Shown: positions 34,132 to 44,155, numbered from the stretch's first letter. The stretch: DNA of 64,000 nucleotides from an uncultured Aeriscardovia sp. (GCA_903789535.1 CAIFES010000002.1:174164-238163); one strand, 5' to 3'. Made by a program: numbers and translations. Notes: a model not told the origin generated them from the sequence alone.

Positions 34132-35772
34132 TCACACCTCGTCCGGGCGCGGCTCGGCACTGAGCTCCCGATAGTCAAAATGCCCGAACCGTGCCGGGGC
34201 GCGGTAGCCGGACAGATCCACGGCCGCCAACCCCACGAACGCACCGGTGAAGAAGCCGCCATAACGCTCGGCGATGTAGTCGTCGGAAAGATGCGCGGCG
34301 TCGAAACGCACGGGGATCTCGTGCCAGTCCTTGTGATCGAGCGAGTACGAGTACGTGTACCAGCCGGTGCGCACCTGTGTGCGCAGCCAGAGTCGGTGTA
34401 TGCCTTGCGGCAGCATGACCTCCTCCTCGCGATGCGTGGTGAGCGTACCGAAATCGTATTCGGCGGTCAGCAGCACCGTGCGGCCCTCCTCGCAGGTGAG
34501 ATAGGCCCATGTCCACTCATGATCGTTGTAATAGTTGGTCAGACCGGCCATCTGCCGATAGGTGCGCGGCGCGAAATCAATCGACGCCTCGGCATCGAAA
34601 TCAAATGCCTGCCAGCGCCGAGCGACAAGCGAGAGGTCGAACGCATCAGCAAGGGAGCCCTGTCCATAGAGGGTGAGGGTGCCGTCGCCCGTCGTCCCCA
34701 TCTTTTCGGTGAATGGCACGCGCGGCGTACACCAGTCCAGCGTCAGGTCCTTCTCGGTAAAGTCATCATGCTGTGAGGCATCGGCAGGGATGCCTTTCAT
34801 GGCGATGGCATCGGACGGTGCCTCCACCTCGCGCTTTCCTGCCGGGCCGCCCTCCACGCGCGGCCAGCCATCCTCGTCCCAGTACACTTTCTGGATGGAC
34901 GTCTCGCGCCCGAGTGTGCACCAGCCGCGCACACCGCGACTCGGCTCGGTGGCATGCCGCCATGGCCGTGCACACAGCGAGGCGTAGTACCACTCGCCCG
35001 ACGGAGTGTCGAACAGTGCGCCGTGGCCCTGTTTCTGCAAATAGGAGTCTGGAGTGGTGTAGTTGCCGATGAACGGTTCGCCCGGCATTGCCTCGAATGA
35101 GTCGGCATCGAGCGAGCGCGAGCGCGCCACGGATTCCTGATGCTCGTACTGCGTGCCGCCCTCGGCGCAGAAGAGATAATACCAGCCGTCCTTGCGGTAA
35201 AGGTGCGGCCCTTCGGTCACCTTGACATCCGTGCCTTTCCAGATGCGCCGCTCAGTCTCGGGCAGAAGACGCATGGAAGAAGGATCCAGCTGTGTGAGCG
35301 TGATGCCGTCGAACGGGTGATGACCGTCACGGAAATCCCACGTCTGCTGCACGAGGTACTTGCGGCCGTCGGCATCGTGGAACAGGCTTGCATCAAAGCC
35401 GATACCGTCAAGACGGTACGGCTCGCTCCACGGGCCGTGGATGTCATCAGCGACGGTGAGATAGTTGGTGCAGTCTTTAAAAGCCCCGTTGACGATCTTT
35501 ACGTCCGTGAAAATGAGCCAGAATTTGCCGTCCGCATAGCTCAGATCCGGCGCCCAGATGCCGCCTCCGGAAGGCACGCCGCGCATATCGAGCTGGGAAA
35601 CGCGGCGCAGCGGGCAGGGAAGCGGACGCCAATGTGCCAGATCTGTCGACTCCTGCAGGCGCACGCCCGGCCACCATTCGAAGGTGGAGGTGGCGGCGTA
35701 ATACGTATGCCCGACGCGCACCACAGACGGATCGGAATAAAACCCTCGGAGCACGGGATTGATGATTTTCAT
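34132..35772 (-). CDS. Beta-xylosidase, GH43 subfamily 11 type
   Basis: A 546-residue GH43 enzyme. The N-terminus MKIINPVLRGFYSDPSVVRV and STFEWWPGVRL are typical of GH43_11 xylosidases, and the triad is D14, D127 (GFDASLF) and E187 (TEGPHLYRKDG). A C-terminal concanavalin-like domain (from about 350) is present and length matches the family. It releases xylose from the non-reducing ends of xylo-oligosaccharides in the cytoplasm. An in-frame extension to 35826 does not resemble relatives. It lies 80 bases after the malG-like gene of importer 2 in the same operon. Confidence 0.9.
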   Translation of the reverse strand: MKIINPVLRGFYSDPSVVRVGHTYYAATSTFEWWPGVRLQESTDLAHWRPLPCPLRRVSQLDMRGVPSGGGIWAPDLSYADGKFWLIFTDVKIVNGAFKDCTNYLTVADDIHGPWSEPYRLDGIGFDASLFHDADGRKYLVQQTWDFRDGHHPFDGITLTQLDPSSMRLLPETERRIWKGTDVKVTEGPHLYRKDGWYYLFCAEGGTQYEHQESVARSRSLDADSFEAMPGEPFIGNYTTPDSYLQKQGHGALFDTPSGEWYYASLCARPWRHATEPSRGVRGWCTLGRETSIQKVYWDEDGWPRVEGGPAGKREVEAPSDAIAMKGIPADASQHDDFTEKDLTLDWCTPRVPFTEKMGTTGDGTLTLYGQGSLADAFDLSLVARRWQAFDFDAEASIDFAPRTYRQMAGLTNYYNDHEWTWAYLTCEEGRTVLLTAEYDFGTLTTHREEEVMLPQGIHRLWLRTQVRTGWYTYSYSLDHKDWHEIPVRFDAAHLSDDYIAERYGGFFTGAFVGLAAVDLSGYRAPARFGHFDYRELSAEPRPDEV

Positions 35773-35852
35773 GGGAACTTTCTTTCCGGTGGCGGACCGG
35801 CCACAGCTAACAACAGTTTGAGGCATATTTCACGCATGCGCAGAACGGAGCG

Positions 35853-36740
35853 TCAGCCCTTCACAGCGCCGGTAAGACCGCCGACGATCCTCTTCTGGAA
35901 GATGGTGAAGAAGATGAGCGCGGGCAGCATCGACAGAGAGGTGAAGGCCAGCACCTGCGCGGTGTCCACCGAGTGCTGGGAGCTGAACATCTGCACGCCG
36001 AGCGGCAGCGTGTACCTTGACGAGTCGTTGAGCAGGTATAGCGGGAGCATGTAGTTGTTCCAGCTGCCGATGAACTGCAGGATGCCGACAGTGGCGACGC
36101 CCGGCCACGAGAGCGGCACGATCATCCTCCAGAAGAAGCCAAGCGGCGAGCAGCCGTCAATCTCGGCCGCCTCCTGGATGCTCTGCGGGATCGTCTCGAG
36201 GAACGGGACGAGGATGACGACCGCCTGTGGCAGACCGAACGCGATCTCGCAGATGACGATGCCGAGCAATGAGTTCTGCAGGCCGATATTGCGCATCTCA
36301 ATGAAGAGCGGCGTGATGGCGACCGTGACAGGGAACATCATTCCGGCAGCGAAGAGTCCGTAAAGCACACCGCGGCCGCGGAACCGGAAGCGTGCGATGG
36401 CAAAGCTGACCATGAGCGCGAGCATCACCACGAAGAACGTGGTGGCGGCCGCCACGATGAGCGAGTTGACGAGCTCGGACCAGAACACGTTCCCGCTCAG
36501 CACGGTGATGTAGTTGGCAGGGTTCCACGGGTTGGGCATTCCTGCCGGATCGCGGGTGATCTGCGAGTTGGTACGGAAGCCGCCGAGGATGATGTAGACA
36601 ACCGGCGTGATGCACACGAGCACCAGCAGCAGCGAGAGGATATAGACGATGGGATGGCCCCATGGCGTCTTCTGCGAGACGCGATACCCTTGGCGCTTCA
36701 GCTCGCGGGTCGAGACTTTCTTTGTCTGTGTATGCGACAT
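35853..36740 (-). CDS. Sugar ABC transporter permease, MalG-like (importer 2)
   Basis: A 295-residue permease with about six membrane segments, the EAA loop EAAEIDGCSPLGFFWRMIVPLS and the usual C-terminus ...GLTGAVKG. It follows the malF-like gene by 17 bases. No ATPase gene is present in the operon. By context the importer takes up xylo-oligosaccharides or related decorated oligosaccharides. Confidence 0.93.
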   Translation of the reverse strand: MSHTQTKKVSTRELKRQGYRVSQKTPWGHPIVYILSLLLVLVCITPVVYIILGGFRTNSQITRDPAGMPNPWNPANYITVLSGNVFWSELVNSLIVAAATTFFVVMLALMVSFAIARFRFRGRGVLYGLFAAGMMFPVTVAITPLFIEMRNIGLQNSLLGIVICEIAFGLPQAVVILVPFLETIPQSIQEAAEIDGCSPLGFFWRMIVPLSWPGVATVGILQFIGSWNNYMLPLYLLNDSSRYTLPLGVQMFSSQHSVDTAQVLAFTSLSMLPALIFFTIFQKRIVGGLTGAVKG

Positions 36741-36757
36741 GATCTGTCTCCTCTCGC

Positions 36758-37807
36758 TCAGGCCGTCACGGCCGACGTGGCCGCAGACTCGGTGGTGCCG
36801 TTCTTTGAGGCGGTATTCTTTGCGGCGCGGTGCTTCTTCTTCGGCGCATGGCTGCCGGAGTCGCCGGTCAGCGCGCCTTTGAGATTGTTGTGCATGACCA
36901 GCTTCTGATAGGTGAAGGCGACGATGAGGGAGATGATGAACATCACGACGGCGACGGCCGAGCCGTAGCCGTAATTGTTCGCCAGACGGCCCTCACGGGT
37001 CATGTAGGTGGCCATCGTCGAGACGCCGGCCGTATCGGAGACGTACTGGCCCCAGACGATATAGACGAGATCGAACAGCTGCAGGGAGCCGATCATCGAC
37101 AGGAACGCCCACAGCTTGATCGTGGGCATGAGCAGCGGCAGGGTGATGCTCCACTGCTGGCGCCAGAAACCGGCACCATCGACTTTCGCGGCCTCATACA
37201 GTTCTTCCGGGATGGACTGCATGCCGGCGATCATGAGCACCACCGCGAAGCCGATGTACTTCCAGGTGATGATGAACATCAGCGTCCACTTGGCGTACTT
37301 CGGGCTGGCGATCCAGTCGATCGCCCCCAGGCCCATCTGCTGGAGTACCTGGTTGACGGCGCCATGCATCTGGAGCATGAGCGACCAGCCCGTGCCGACG
37401 ATGACCTCGGAAAGGACGTACGGCACAAAGATGAGCGTGCGGATCAGACCCCTGCCCTTGAACTTCTGGTTGAGCAGAAGCGCGAACAGGATGGCGAGCG
37501 GCCCCTGCAGGAGCAGGGACATGATGAGAACGAAGAATGTGTGTCCGACGGCGCGCTGGAACTGCGGGTCAGTGAGGATGACCTGGAAATTCTGCAGGCC
37601 GATGAACTGGCCGTTGACGGACGGCGTGCCATAGCCTTTCCAACGGAAGAGACCGTAGTAGGCGGCCATTATCACTGGGAGGATGACGAAACCGAGGAAG
37701 ATGACGAGGGCCGGGACGCACAGAACGGCCAGCTGGCCGGGGTTCAATCCCCCTAATCTCGTCCTCTTCTGCTTGTTTTTCTTTGTATGTGCTGTTCCTG
37801 ACGCCAT
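36758..37807 (-). CDS. Sugar ABC transporter permease, MalF-like (importer 2)
   Basis: A 349-residue permease with six membrane segments, an EAA loop EAAKVDGAGFWRQQWSITLPLL and Lys-rich tails at both ends (KKNKQKR; APKKKHRAAK). The second ATG (37807) is preferred because the first (37813) stands only one base from AAGGGC. It lies between the binding-protein gene (about 110 bases upstream, containing a GC hairpin at 37891-37907) and the malG-like gene. Confidence 0.92.
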   Translation of the reverse strand: MASGTAHTKKNKQKRTRLGGLNPGQLAVLCVPALVIFLGFVILPVIMAAYYGLFRWKGYGTPSVNGQFIGLQNFQVILTDPQFQRAVGHTFFVLIMSLLLQGPLAILFALLLNQKFKGRGLIRTLIFVPYVLSEVIVGTGWSLMLQMHGAVNQVLQQMGLGAIDWIASPKYAKWTLMFIITWKYIGFAVVLMIAGMQSIPEELYEAAKVDGAGFWRQQWSITLPLLMPTIKLWAFLSMIGSLQLFDLVYIVWGQYVSDTAGVSTMATYMTREGRLANNYGYGSAVAVVMFIISLIVAFTYQKLVMHNNLKGALTGDSGSHAPKKKHRAAKNTASKNGTTESAATSAVTA

Positions 37808-37917
37808 TGTCATGCCCTTCTGACGGACGAATCACATGAGAGACAGGGCCGGGCCTGCGGATGGGCGGCGGAGGTCCGGCCCCGGGAAGAAGAACCGGCC
37901 GTGCCGGTTGCTTCCAC

Positions 37918-39213
37918 TTACTTCTTGGCAGCGCTCTCGACGGAGCTGATGATGCTCTGCGGCGTGCCCTTGCCGACCATCATGTTGACGACACCCGCGT
38001 TGAGGGCGTTGCCGACATTCTGGCCGAACAGGGTATCGAGCCAGGGCGAGACGGAGGACGCGTGGCTGTACGTGTTCATGGCATCCTTGAGCGCCGGGTT
38101 GGTGACCACGGAGCTGGCGGCGGTGTTGGCCGGGATGGTCGAAAATGCCTTGGCGTACTTCTCCTGCCAGCTCTTGGTGGAGATGAAGTTGAGGAAGTCG
38201 ACGGCCTCCTTCGGGGCCCAGGAGCCGACGGTCATGCCATCGACACCGGCCATGACGGCGGTCTTGCTGCCCTTCTGCCCCTTGATGGTCGGGAAGGCAA
38301 AGTAACCGAGGTCCTTCATATCCTTCTTGTCCGGCGTGAGATCACGGATGACGCCAGGCTCCCAGCCGCCCATCAGCTCCATGGCCGCCATGTGGTTGGC
38401 AATGAGGCCGGCGGACGAGCTCGCGCCCTGCTGGGCGGTGGTGGTCAGATATCCCTCGTTGAACGGCTTGAGATCGATCAGCTCCTGCACATCCTCGCCG
38501 GCTTTGATCCAGCACTTGTCGGAGAAGTTCTTGCTGTCCATCGCCTTGTTGAACGTGCTGGAGGAGCACTCACGCAGGGCGAACCAGTACCACCAATGCG
38601 CGGCAGGCCAGGCATCCTTGGCACCGAGGGCGATCGGGGTGATGTTGGCAGCCTTGAGCTTGGCGATCACCTCTTTGAACTCATCCCATGTCTGCGGGGT
38701 CTTGGTGATCCCGGCCTTCTGGAACAGGTCCTTCGAATACCACAAGCCACCGGGCAGCACAGACTGCGGCACGCCATAGATCTTGCCATGCACTGTGTTG
38801 GCCTTGAGGCCGGCCTTCATGTTTTTCTTGACCTCGGGCGAAAGTTTATTGGTCAGGTCCATTGCCTGGCCGGCGTCGACCACATCCGCGAGCTTCTGGC
38901 CACCGCGGGCGAGGAAGATATCCGGCGCAGACGAGGGATCCTGGAGAGCGGTCTGGAGTTTTCCATCCATATCCTCGTTCTGGATGGCGGTCACCTTGAC
39001 GGTGACCTTCGGATGGGCCTTGTGATAAGCGGCGGCAGCATCAAGCCAATACTGCTTGCCATCGCCGGTGGTGCTGTTCTCCCACACCGTCACCGTGACA
39101 TTGCCATTGCTGGAAGACGATGAATTACCGCACGCGCTGAGACCGATGACGGAGGCCGCTGCCACGAAAGCGGCAACGCCTGCCTTGACACGTTTCTTTG
39201 AGCTTTCCTGCAT
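37918..39213 (-). CDS. Sugar ABC transporter substrate-binding lipoprotein (importer 2)
   Basis: A 431-residue family 1 solute-binding lipoprotein. The start at 39213 has AAGGAG 8 bases upstream; the signal peptide ends in the lipobox GLSAC, followed by a short Ser/Asn linker. Typical elements are TVTVWENSTTGDGKQYW, PDIFLARGGQKLADVV and WPAAHWWYWFALR, the last likely stacking on sugars. It is the first gene of the xylosidase operon and lies opposite a LacI gene. An extension to 39339 lacks signal-peptide character. Confidence 0.93.
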   Translation of the reverse strand: MQESSKKRVKAGVAAFVAAASVIGLSACGNSSSSSNGNVTVTVWENSTTGDGKQYWLDAAAAYHKAHPKVTVKVTAIQNEDMDGKLQTALQDPSSAPDIFLARGGQKLADVVDAGQAMDLTNKLSPEVKKNMKAGLKANTVHGKIYGVPQSVLPGGLWYSKDLFQKAGITKTPQTWDEFKEVIAKLKAANITPIALGAKDAWPAAHWWYWFALRECSSSTFNKAMDSKNFSDKCWIKAGEDVQELIDLKPFNEGYLTTTAQQGASSSAGLIANHMAAMELMGGWEPGVIRDLTPDKKDMKDLGYFAFPTIKGQKGSKTAVMAGVDGMTVGSWAPKEAVDFLNFISTKSWQEKYAKAFSTIPANTAASSVVTNPALKDAMNTYSHASSVSPWLDTLFGQNVGNALNAGVVNMMVGKGTPQSIISSVESAAKK

Positions 39214-39441
39214 CTTTGCAGCTCCTTCTCGTTGTGTGTCGGAGACTCTCTTCACGCTGACCGGGACACCACTGTCTGGTCTGGATGGAAACTTCTCATC
39301 CAACGGAAGAAATTTTCTCTCATCCCTGACATTTTTCATTGTCCCTTATAAGCACAATTTCAGCGATATTTCGCACAAATAACCATCAGATCGCTGTTAT
39401 TTGTAGCTTCTCTATCAAGAAACTTTCGTTATGATGGTGCT
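39214..39441. promoter_or_regulatory. Divergent control region with LacI-type operator candidates
   Basis: ACAAATAAC (39375-39383) and GTTATTTGT (39396-39404) form a perfect 9-bp inverted repeat with a 12-base spacer. Two short GAAA-N-TTTC palindromes, GAAATTTTC (39309-39317) and GAAACTTTC (39419-39427), flank it, one towards each gene. These are plausible operators for the adjacent LacI regulator; which of them is used cannot be told by eye. Confidence 0.6.
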
Positions 39442-40479
39442 GTGACTTTCACAACAACCGCCTCCACCGTCACCGCGCACCCTGCACGTCTGGCGGATAT
39501 TGCCGCCGAAACCGGCTATTCGCTGGCCACTGTCTCCAAAGTGCTCAACGGGCGCCCCGGCGTCTCACAGAAGGCCGCCGAGACCATTACCCGCCAGCTT
39601 CACCGCTCCGGCTATCGTCGGCGCGTAGGAGAGGGATCGCGCCGCGAGGGCAACGTGGAGCTTGTCTTCCAGACGTTTGACAGCATGTGGTCGCTCGAGG
39701 TGCTCCAAGGTGCTCTCGACTACGCCTCCTCGCGCGACATCACCATCACCGTTACCGAGAGCGGCGACCGGCGTCATCCCGACTCCTCATGGGTGAGCGG
39801 TCTGGCCGAACGCCGCCCGCTTGGCGTGGTGCTCATCTTTTCCGATCTGACCAAGACAGAAAAAGATACACTCCACCTGCTCAACATCCCCTATGTGATC
39901 TTTGACCCCTCGGGTGACCCCACGCGCGACAGCCATTCCATCAGCGCCGACAACTGGACCGGCGGCGTCATCGCCACACGCCACCTTCTCTCATTGGGGC
40001 ATACGAAGATCGGCATCATCACCGGTCCGCGTGAGATGATGTGCGCGACCGCCCGTCTCGACGGCTATTCCGCCGCCCTCAAGGCGCATGGCATCGAGGC
40101 CGACCCAGAGTGGATCGGCACCGGCGATTTCTCCATGCGCGGCGGCTATCGTGAGGCAATCCGCCTGTTGCGCGACCCCGCCCACCGGCCCACCGCCATC
40201 TTCGCCGGCAGCGACCTGCAGGCGATGGGCGTCTACGAGGCGGCCCGGCAGCTGCGGCTGCGCATTCCTGATGATCTGTCCGTGGTCGGCTTCGACAATA
40301 TCCAGACCTCAGCATTCATGAACCCGCCGCTGACCACCGTCGAGCAGCCCATCCACAAGATGGGGGCAATGTCGGTCAACATGCTGTTCAACGCCATCGA
40401 GAACACCGAGCTGCATCAGCGGGTCATCATGCCCACCACTCTCATCAGGCGGCAGAGCACACGACGCCCGGAGCAGTGA
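39442..40479 (+). CDS. LacI family transcriptional regulator of the xylosidase operon
   Basis: A 345-residue LacI/GalR regulator. The HTH is LADIAAETGYSLATVSKVLNG (about residues 17-37) and the periplasmic-binding-like effector domain shows ITGPREM, AIFAGSDLQAMGV and VVGFDNIQTS. A GTG at 39442 is the only start upstream of the HTH in a sensible place; no strong ribosome site is visible, so the start is tentative. It diverges from the ABC importer/xylosidase operon, which it most likely represses until a xylose-containing oligosaccharide binds. Confidence 0.9.
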   Translation: MTFTTTASTVTAHPARLADIAAETGYSLATVSKVLNGRPGVSQKAAETITRQLHRSGYRRRVGEGSRREGNVELVFQTFDSMWSLEVLQGALDYASSRDITITVTESGDRRHPDSSWVSGLAERRPLGVVLIFSDLTKTEKDTLHLLNIPYVIFDPSGDPTRDSHSISADNWTGGVIATRHLLSLGHTKIGIITGPREMMCATARLDGYSAALKAHGIEADPEWIGTGDFSMRGGYREAIRLLRDPAHRPTAIFAGSDLQAMGVYEAARQLRLRIPDDLSVVGFDNIQTSAFMNPPLTTVEQPIHKMGAMSVNMLFNAIENTELHQRVIMPTTLIRRQSTRRPEQ

Positions 40480-40636
40480 GCCGGCGACCCGCCGGGCAGG
40501 CGATGCCTTGCCCCGATACATGCTTCGTGAGAAGATGGAGGCCTAGAGTGCCCCGTGATCCACAGCCGCCGCGGCGGTGTGCGCGTCGCCGGACGTTCGG
40601 CAAACGAGACATCTTCTAGAAATTGAGGCGATTGTT

Positions 40637-41293
40637 ATGACCATGCACGTCACCGTTCTCGATCATCCGCTGGTTGCCCATAAGCTCACCATTCTGCGTG
40701 ACAAGACGACCCCGTCCTCTGAATTCCGCCAGCTCGTCAGCGAGCTCGTCACCCTCGAGGCGTACGAGGCCACGCGCGAGATGAGCGTCTCCCCCAAGAC
40801 CGTGCAGACCCCGGTCGACACCGCGCATGGCGTGCGTTTGGATGTCAACCCGCGCCCGATCGTCATCCCGATCCTGCGCGCGGGTCTGGGCATGCTCGAC
40901 GGCATGATGCGCCTGCTGCCGATGGCCGAGGTCGGCTTCCTCGGCATGAAGCGCAACGAGGAGACCCTCGACATCATCACCTACGCAGAGCGCCTTCCGG
41001 AGGATCTCTCCGGCCGTGAGTGCTTCATCCTCGACCCGATGCTCGCCACCGGTGGCACCCTCGCCACGGCCCTCAAGTATGTGAAGGATCACGGCGCCAA
41101 GTCCATCACCGCCATCGACATCATCGGCGCGAAGCCGGGCATCGAGCGCCTCAAGAAGGAGGTCCCGGAGGACATCGACTTCAACGTCGTGCTCTGCGGC
41201 CTCGACGACAAGCTCAACGACGCCGGCTACATCGTGCCGGGCCTGGGCGACGCGGGCGACCGTCTGTACGGCGCCCTCAGCTGGAAGCGCTGA
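40637..41293 (+). CDS. upp: Uracil phosphoribosyltransferase
   Basis: A 218-residue enzyme converting uracil and PRPP to UMP in pyrimidine salvage. It shows the UPRT signatures [24 protein letters not shown] and the PRPP-binding loop DPMLATGGT (about 134-142), plus the C-terminal [11 protein letters not shown]. Length is right for the family. The ATG at 40637 has GAGG upstream; the ATG two codons later is an alternative. A strong terminator follows. Confidence 0.96.
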   Translation: MTMHVTVLDHPLVAHKLTILRDKTTPSSEFRQLVSELVTLEAYEATREMSVSPKTVQTPVDTAHGVRLDVNPRPIVIPILRAGLGMLDGMMRLLPMAEVGFLGMKRNEETLDIITYAERLPEDLSGRECFILDPMLATGGTLATALKYVKDHGAKSITAIDIIGAKPGIERLKKEVPEDIDFNVVLCGLDDKLNDAGYIVPGLGDAGDRLYGALSWKR

Positions 41294-41374
41294 GTCCGAC
41301 TTCTGATTGAGGGGGCCGAATCCGACGGGTTCCGGCGTATGACACCGACCCGCACAGATTGCCTCTGAACGACA

Positions 41375-41403
41375 AAATCCCGGCCTCACGGCCGGGATTT
41401 TTT
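41375..41403 (+). terminator. Rho-independent terminator of upp
   Basis: AAATCCCGGCC (41375-41385), loop TCAC, GGCCGGGATTT (41390-41400) followed by TTT. Perfect 11-bp stem 82 bases after the upp stop. Confidence 0.9.
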
Positions 41404-41488
41404 ATGTCTGCATCGTAGGCAGGTCCGCACAGCAGTGACGTCGCCGGCCCGCCCACGACGGTCGGGATGAGCCGACGACGCACGCGGC

Positions 41489-44155
41489 TCAGCTCCGCAG
41501 CAGGATCTCGGTGAGCGCCGATGCCACGGACGCGGGCACATGGCTGACGAGCAGGCCGCGCTGGTGGAATGCCGGGACCACCTGCTCCGTAGCCGGGTCG
41601 GACTCCAGCGCGTCGAGCACGGCGGCCGCCTTGGCGCCGTTGTCGCGGATCTGCTGCGCGAGCGTCTCCTTCGTCAGATACGGCATGTCCGCGCCGCAGA
41701 GCAGGTCGAACGCATCAGCCTGCATCGGGTTGTCGGCCGGACGCAGTGCCGGCATGCGCACCGAGGCACCCTGCGACGGGGCAAGACGGCCGATCTCCAC
41801 GCTCAGGCTGAGCGTGTGCGCATCGTAGCGTGCCGGCACCTGCAGGGACCGGCCGCCGATGACCGCCTCCACGGTTCCCTCCTGTGCACCGCCGGCGAGC
41901 GGGTTCTCCACACCGCGGAACACGACCGTCCAGCGCCGCCCGTCCGGGACCGCATCCGCAAAGCCCTTGACCGCGCCGATGGAGAAGGTACGGCTCTCCC
42001 AGTCGAGCGCGAGCGGGGTGCGTGCCACATGCATCTCGGCGTCATCAGCGCAGTAGACGCCGTCATCCTCAAGCAGGTCGAAGCGGCTGTCCGCACCGGG
42101 GAAGACGAGCACACGCAGCGAGCGCGGGTTGGCCACGGAGTTGAGGCGGTCCTGCGCGGCACCCGCGGCATCCGATTGCGCGGCATCCACCCGCAGATCG
42201 GCACTGTTCGCGCCATCGGCATCAGCCGCACCTTGGTCGTTATCGAGTCCGGGCAGCTCCTGCGTGGGCACGATGCCGCCTGCCGGGGCGAAGGCGGGGA
42301 TACGGTCGAGCGCGCGCCACACCTTGAGTGAGCGTCCGTCGCGGCCGTGGGAGTCATAGCGGCGCCCGTCGAACAGGTCGTACCACTGCCCTTCCGGCAG
42401 CCACACGTCGGCGGCGCCGCGGTGCACGGCCGGATCGTCCGGGTCCACCACCGGCGAGAGCAGCAGCTGCGAGCCGAACATATACTCGTCGGCCACCGAA
42501 TACGCGCGGAAGCTGTCGGGATGCTGCCAGTACATCGGCTCGACGATGGGCCGGCCCTCGCCGTGCGCCCGCCAGTTCATGGTGTACAGGTACGGCAGCA
42601 GCCGGTGGCGCAGCCGCAGCGCGCGGATCATCGCCGAGCGGTACGGTTCGGGATACTGCCGCGGGTCCTTGTTGAGGAACGGCGAGGACGAGCTGTGCAG
42701 CCGGTTGATCGGGCTGAACGCGCCGAGCCAGTACCAGCGCGTCTGCAGCGCGTCGTCATGCACGCCCACCATGTGCCCGCCGATGTCATGGCTCCACCAG
42801 CCGTAGCCCACGTTGGAGGCGGTGGCGGTGAAGTAGGGCTGGAAGCGCAGGCTCTTCCACGAGATCACGGAATCGCCGGAGAAGCCCACCGGGTAGCGGT
42901 GCGAGCCGATGCCGGCGTAGCGCGAGAACGTGAGCGGCCAGCGCCTGTCCCGGCCCGAGTCGTGGTAGTGCAGGTAGTTGAGCATCCACAGCGGGTCGAG
43001 GCCCTTCTGCCGGCTCACACCGCCCTGCTGCCAGTCGACCCACCAGAAGTCGACGCCCTGTTCCTCGAGCCGGTGGTGCATGTTGAAGTAGGCGCGGGCG
43101 AATTTCGGGTCGGCGATGTCGAAGGCGACCGGTGTGCCCGAGGCGGGGTCGATGCCCATGTCTTTGGCCACCTGCGCGTAATCATCCTCGAAGGCGCGGA
43201 TGCCGTCGCGCGGATGCACGTTGAGCGTCACCTTGAGGCCCATTTTGTGCAGATCGGCAAGGAACCGCGTCGGATCGGGGATCAGTTTCCTGTTCCACGA
43301 ATAGCCGGTCCAGCCGTTTCCATACTTCGGGTCGACGTCGGTCTTGTGCCAGTCCATGTCGACCACGCTGACGGCGAAGGGGATGCCCGCCCGGTCGAAG
43401 CCGCGCATGAGGTTTTCGTATTCCTCCTGCGTGTACGGGTAGAAACGGCTCCACCAGTTGCCCAGCGCGAAGCGCGGCAGCAGCGGCACCGGGCCGGTCA
43501 GACGGTACAGGTCGGCGATGGCGCCGATGTAGTCGTGGCCGTGCGCGAACACATACACATCGTTTTCGGCATGCGGGCGCGGGCGCACCCAGGTGCCGAA
43601 CGTGTTGGCGTGCCCGCGGACGGTGGCCGTGGCCACCACCTCGCCCGATTTCGAGTCGTCGAGCACGGCCCAGCCGTCGGTGGAGCACAGCCCGTCCTCG
43701 AGCTGTGTGGCGCCGTCCACCTCATCAAGCGTGCGGGCGGTGCCGCCGAGGTTGCCGTGCACGGTCCCGTCGCCGTAATGCCATTCGTTGAAGTTGCCGC
43801 CCACCGTCTTGGAGAACACGGACAGCCCCTCGCGGGTGAACGGGCCTTTGTCGTAGGTCAGGCGGAAGGTGCGCGTCTCGACCACCACGTAGCCGTCCTC
43901 CTGCCGCACGGCGAAGTCCGGCGTGCGGCCAAAGTCGCGGTTGAGCACGGTCTGGGTCGGTGCGTCCTCAAAAACGCCGTCCGGCGACCATTCGACGCGC
44001 ACGAGCGACTCGGAAAGCACGCAGATGCGCCAGTTGCCGCCGTCCGCGTCCTGCACGAGCGCGTCGGGGCGCGGGGCGGGGTGTGGCCGTGCAGTAGAAA
44101 TCTGTGTCGCAGCGGTCTGCATGGGAGTCTGTGTCGCAGAAGAAAGATGGTTCAT
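41489..44155 (-). CDS. GH31 family alpha-glycosidase, distinct from the YicI type
   Basis: An 888-residue GH31 enzyme. The likely nucleophile is D374 in FWWVDWQQGG and the likely acid/base D428 in VGFSGDSV; other GH31 blocks are NWWSRFYPYTQEEY, WWSHDIGGHM and RHRLLPYLYTMNW. It differs clearly from the alpha-xylosidase at 20002 (DWQQG instead of DFGE). The C-terminus (about 640-888) has beta-sandwich regions and a final helical tail of roughly 70 residues that is unusual. GH31 includes alpha-glucosidases, alpha-galactosidases and others, so the substrate is left open. No signal peptide. GAGG lies 11 bases before the ATG. Confidence 0.88.
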   Translation of the reverse strand: MNHLSSATQTPMQTAATQISTARPHPAPRPDALVQDADGGNWRICVLSESLVRVEWSPDGVFEDAPTQTVLNRDFGRTPDFAVRQEDGYVVVETRTFRLTYDKGPFTREGLSVFSKTVGGNFNEWHYGDGTVHGNLGGTARTLDEVDGATQLEDGLCSTDGWAVLDDSKSGEVVATATVRGHANTFGTWVRPRPHAENDVYVFAHGHDYIGAIADLYRLTGPVPLLPRFALGNWWSRFYPYTQEEYENLMRGFDRAGIPFAVSVVDMDWHKTDVDPKYGNGWTGYSWNRKLIPDPTRFLADLHKMGLKVTLNVHPRDGIRAFEDDYAQVAKDMGIDPASGTPVAFDIADPKFARAYFNMHHRLEEQGVDFWWVDWQQGGVSRQKGLDPLWMLNYLHYHDSGRDRRWPLTFSRYAGIGSHRYPVGFSGDSVISWKSLRFQPYFTATASNVGYGWWSHDIGGHMVGVHDDALQTRWYWLGAFSPINRLHSSSSPFLNKDPRQYPEPYRSAMIRALRLRHRLLPYLYTMNWRAHGEGRPIVEPMYWQHPDSFRAYSVADEYMFGSQLLLSPVVDPDDPAVHRGAADVWLPEGQWYDLFDGRRYDSHGRDGRSLKVWRALDRIPAFAPAGGIVPTQELPGLDNDQGAADADGANSADLRVDAAQSDAAGAAQDRLNSVANPRSLRVLVFPGADSRFDLLEDDGVYCADDAEMHVARTPLALDWESRTFSIGAVKGFADAVPDGRRWTVVFRGVENPLAGGAQEGTVEAVIGGRSLQVPARYDAHTLSLSVEIGRLAPSQGASVRMPALRPADNPMQADAFDLLCGADMPYLTKETLAQQIRDNGAKAAAVLDALESDPATEQVVPAFHQRGLLVSHVPASVASALTEILLRS

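Noticed and set aside
32794..34776. Plus-strand open frame of 660 codons opposite the SASA esterase
   Set aside because: It overlaps two genes with catalytic motifs and has no family resemblance.
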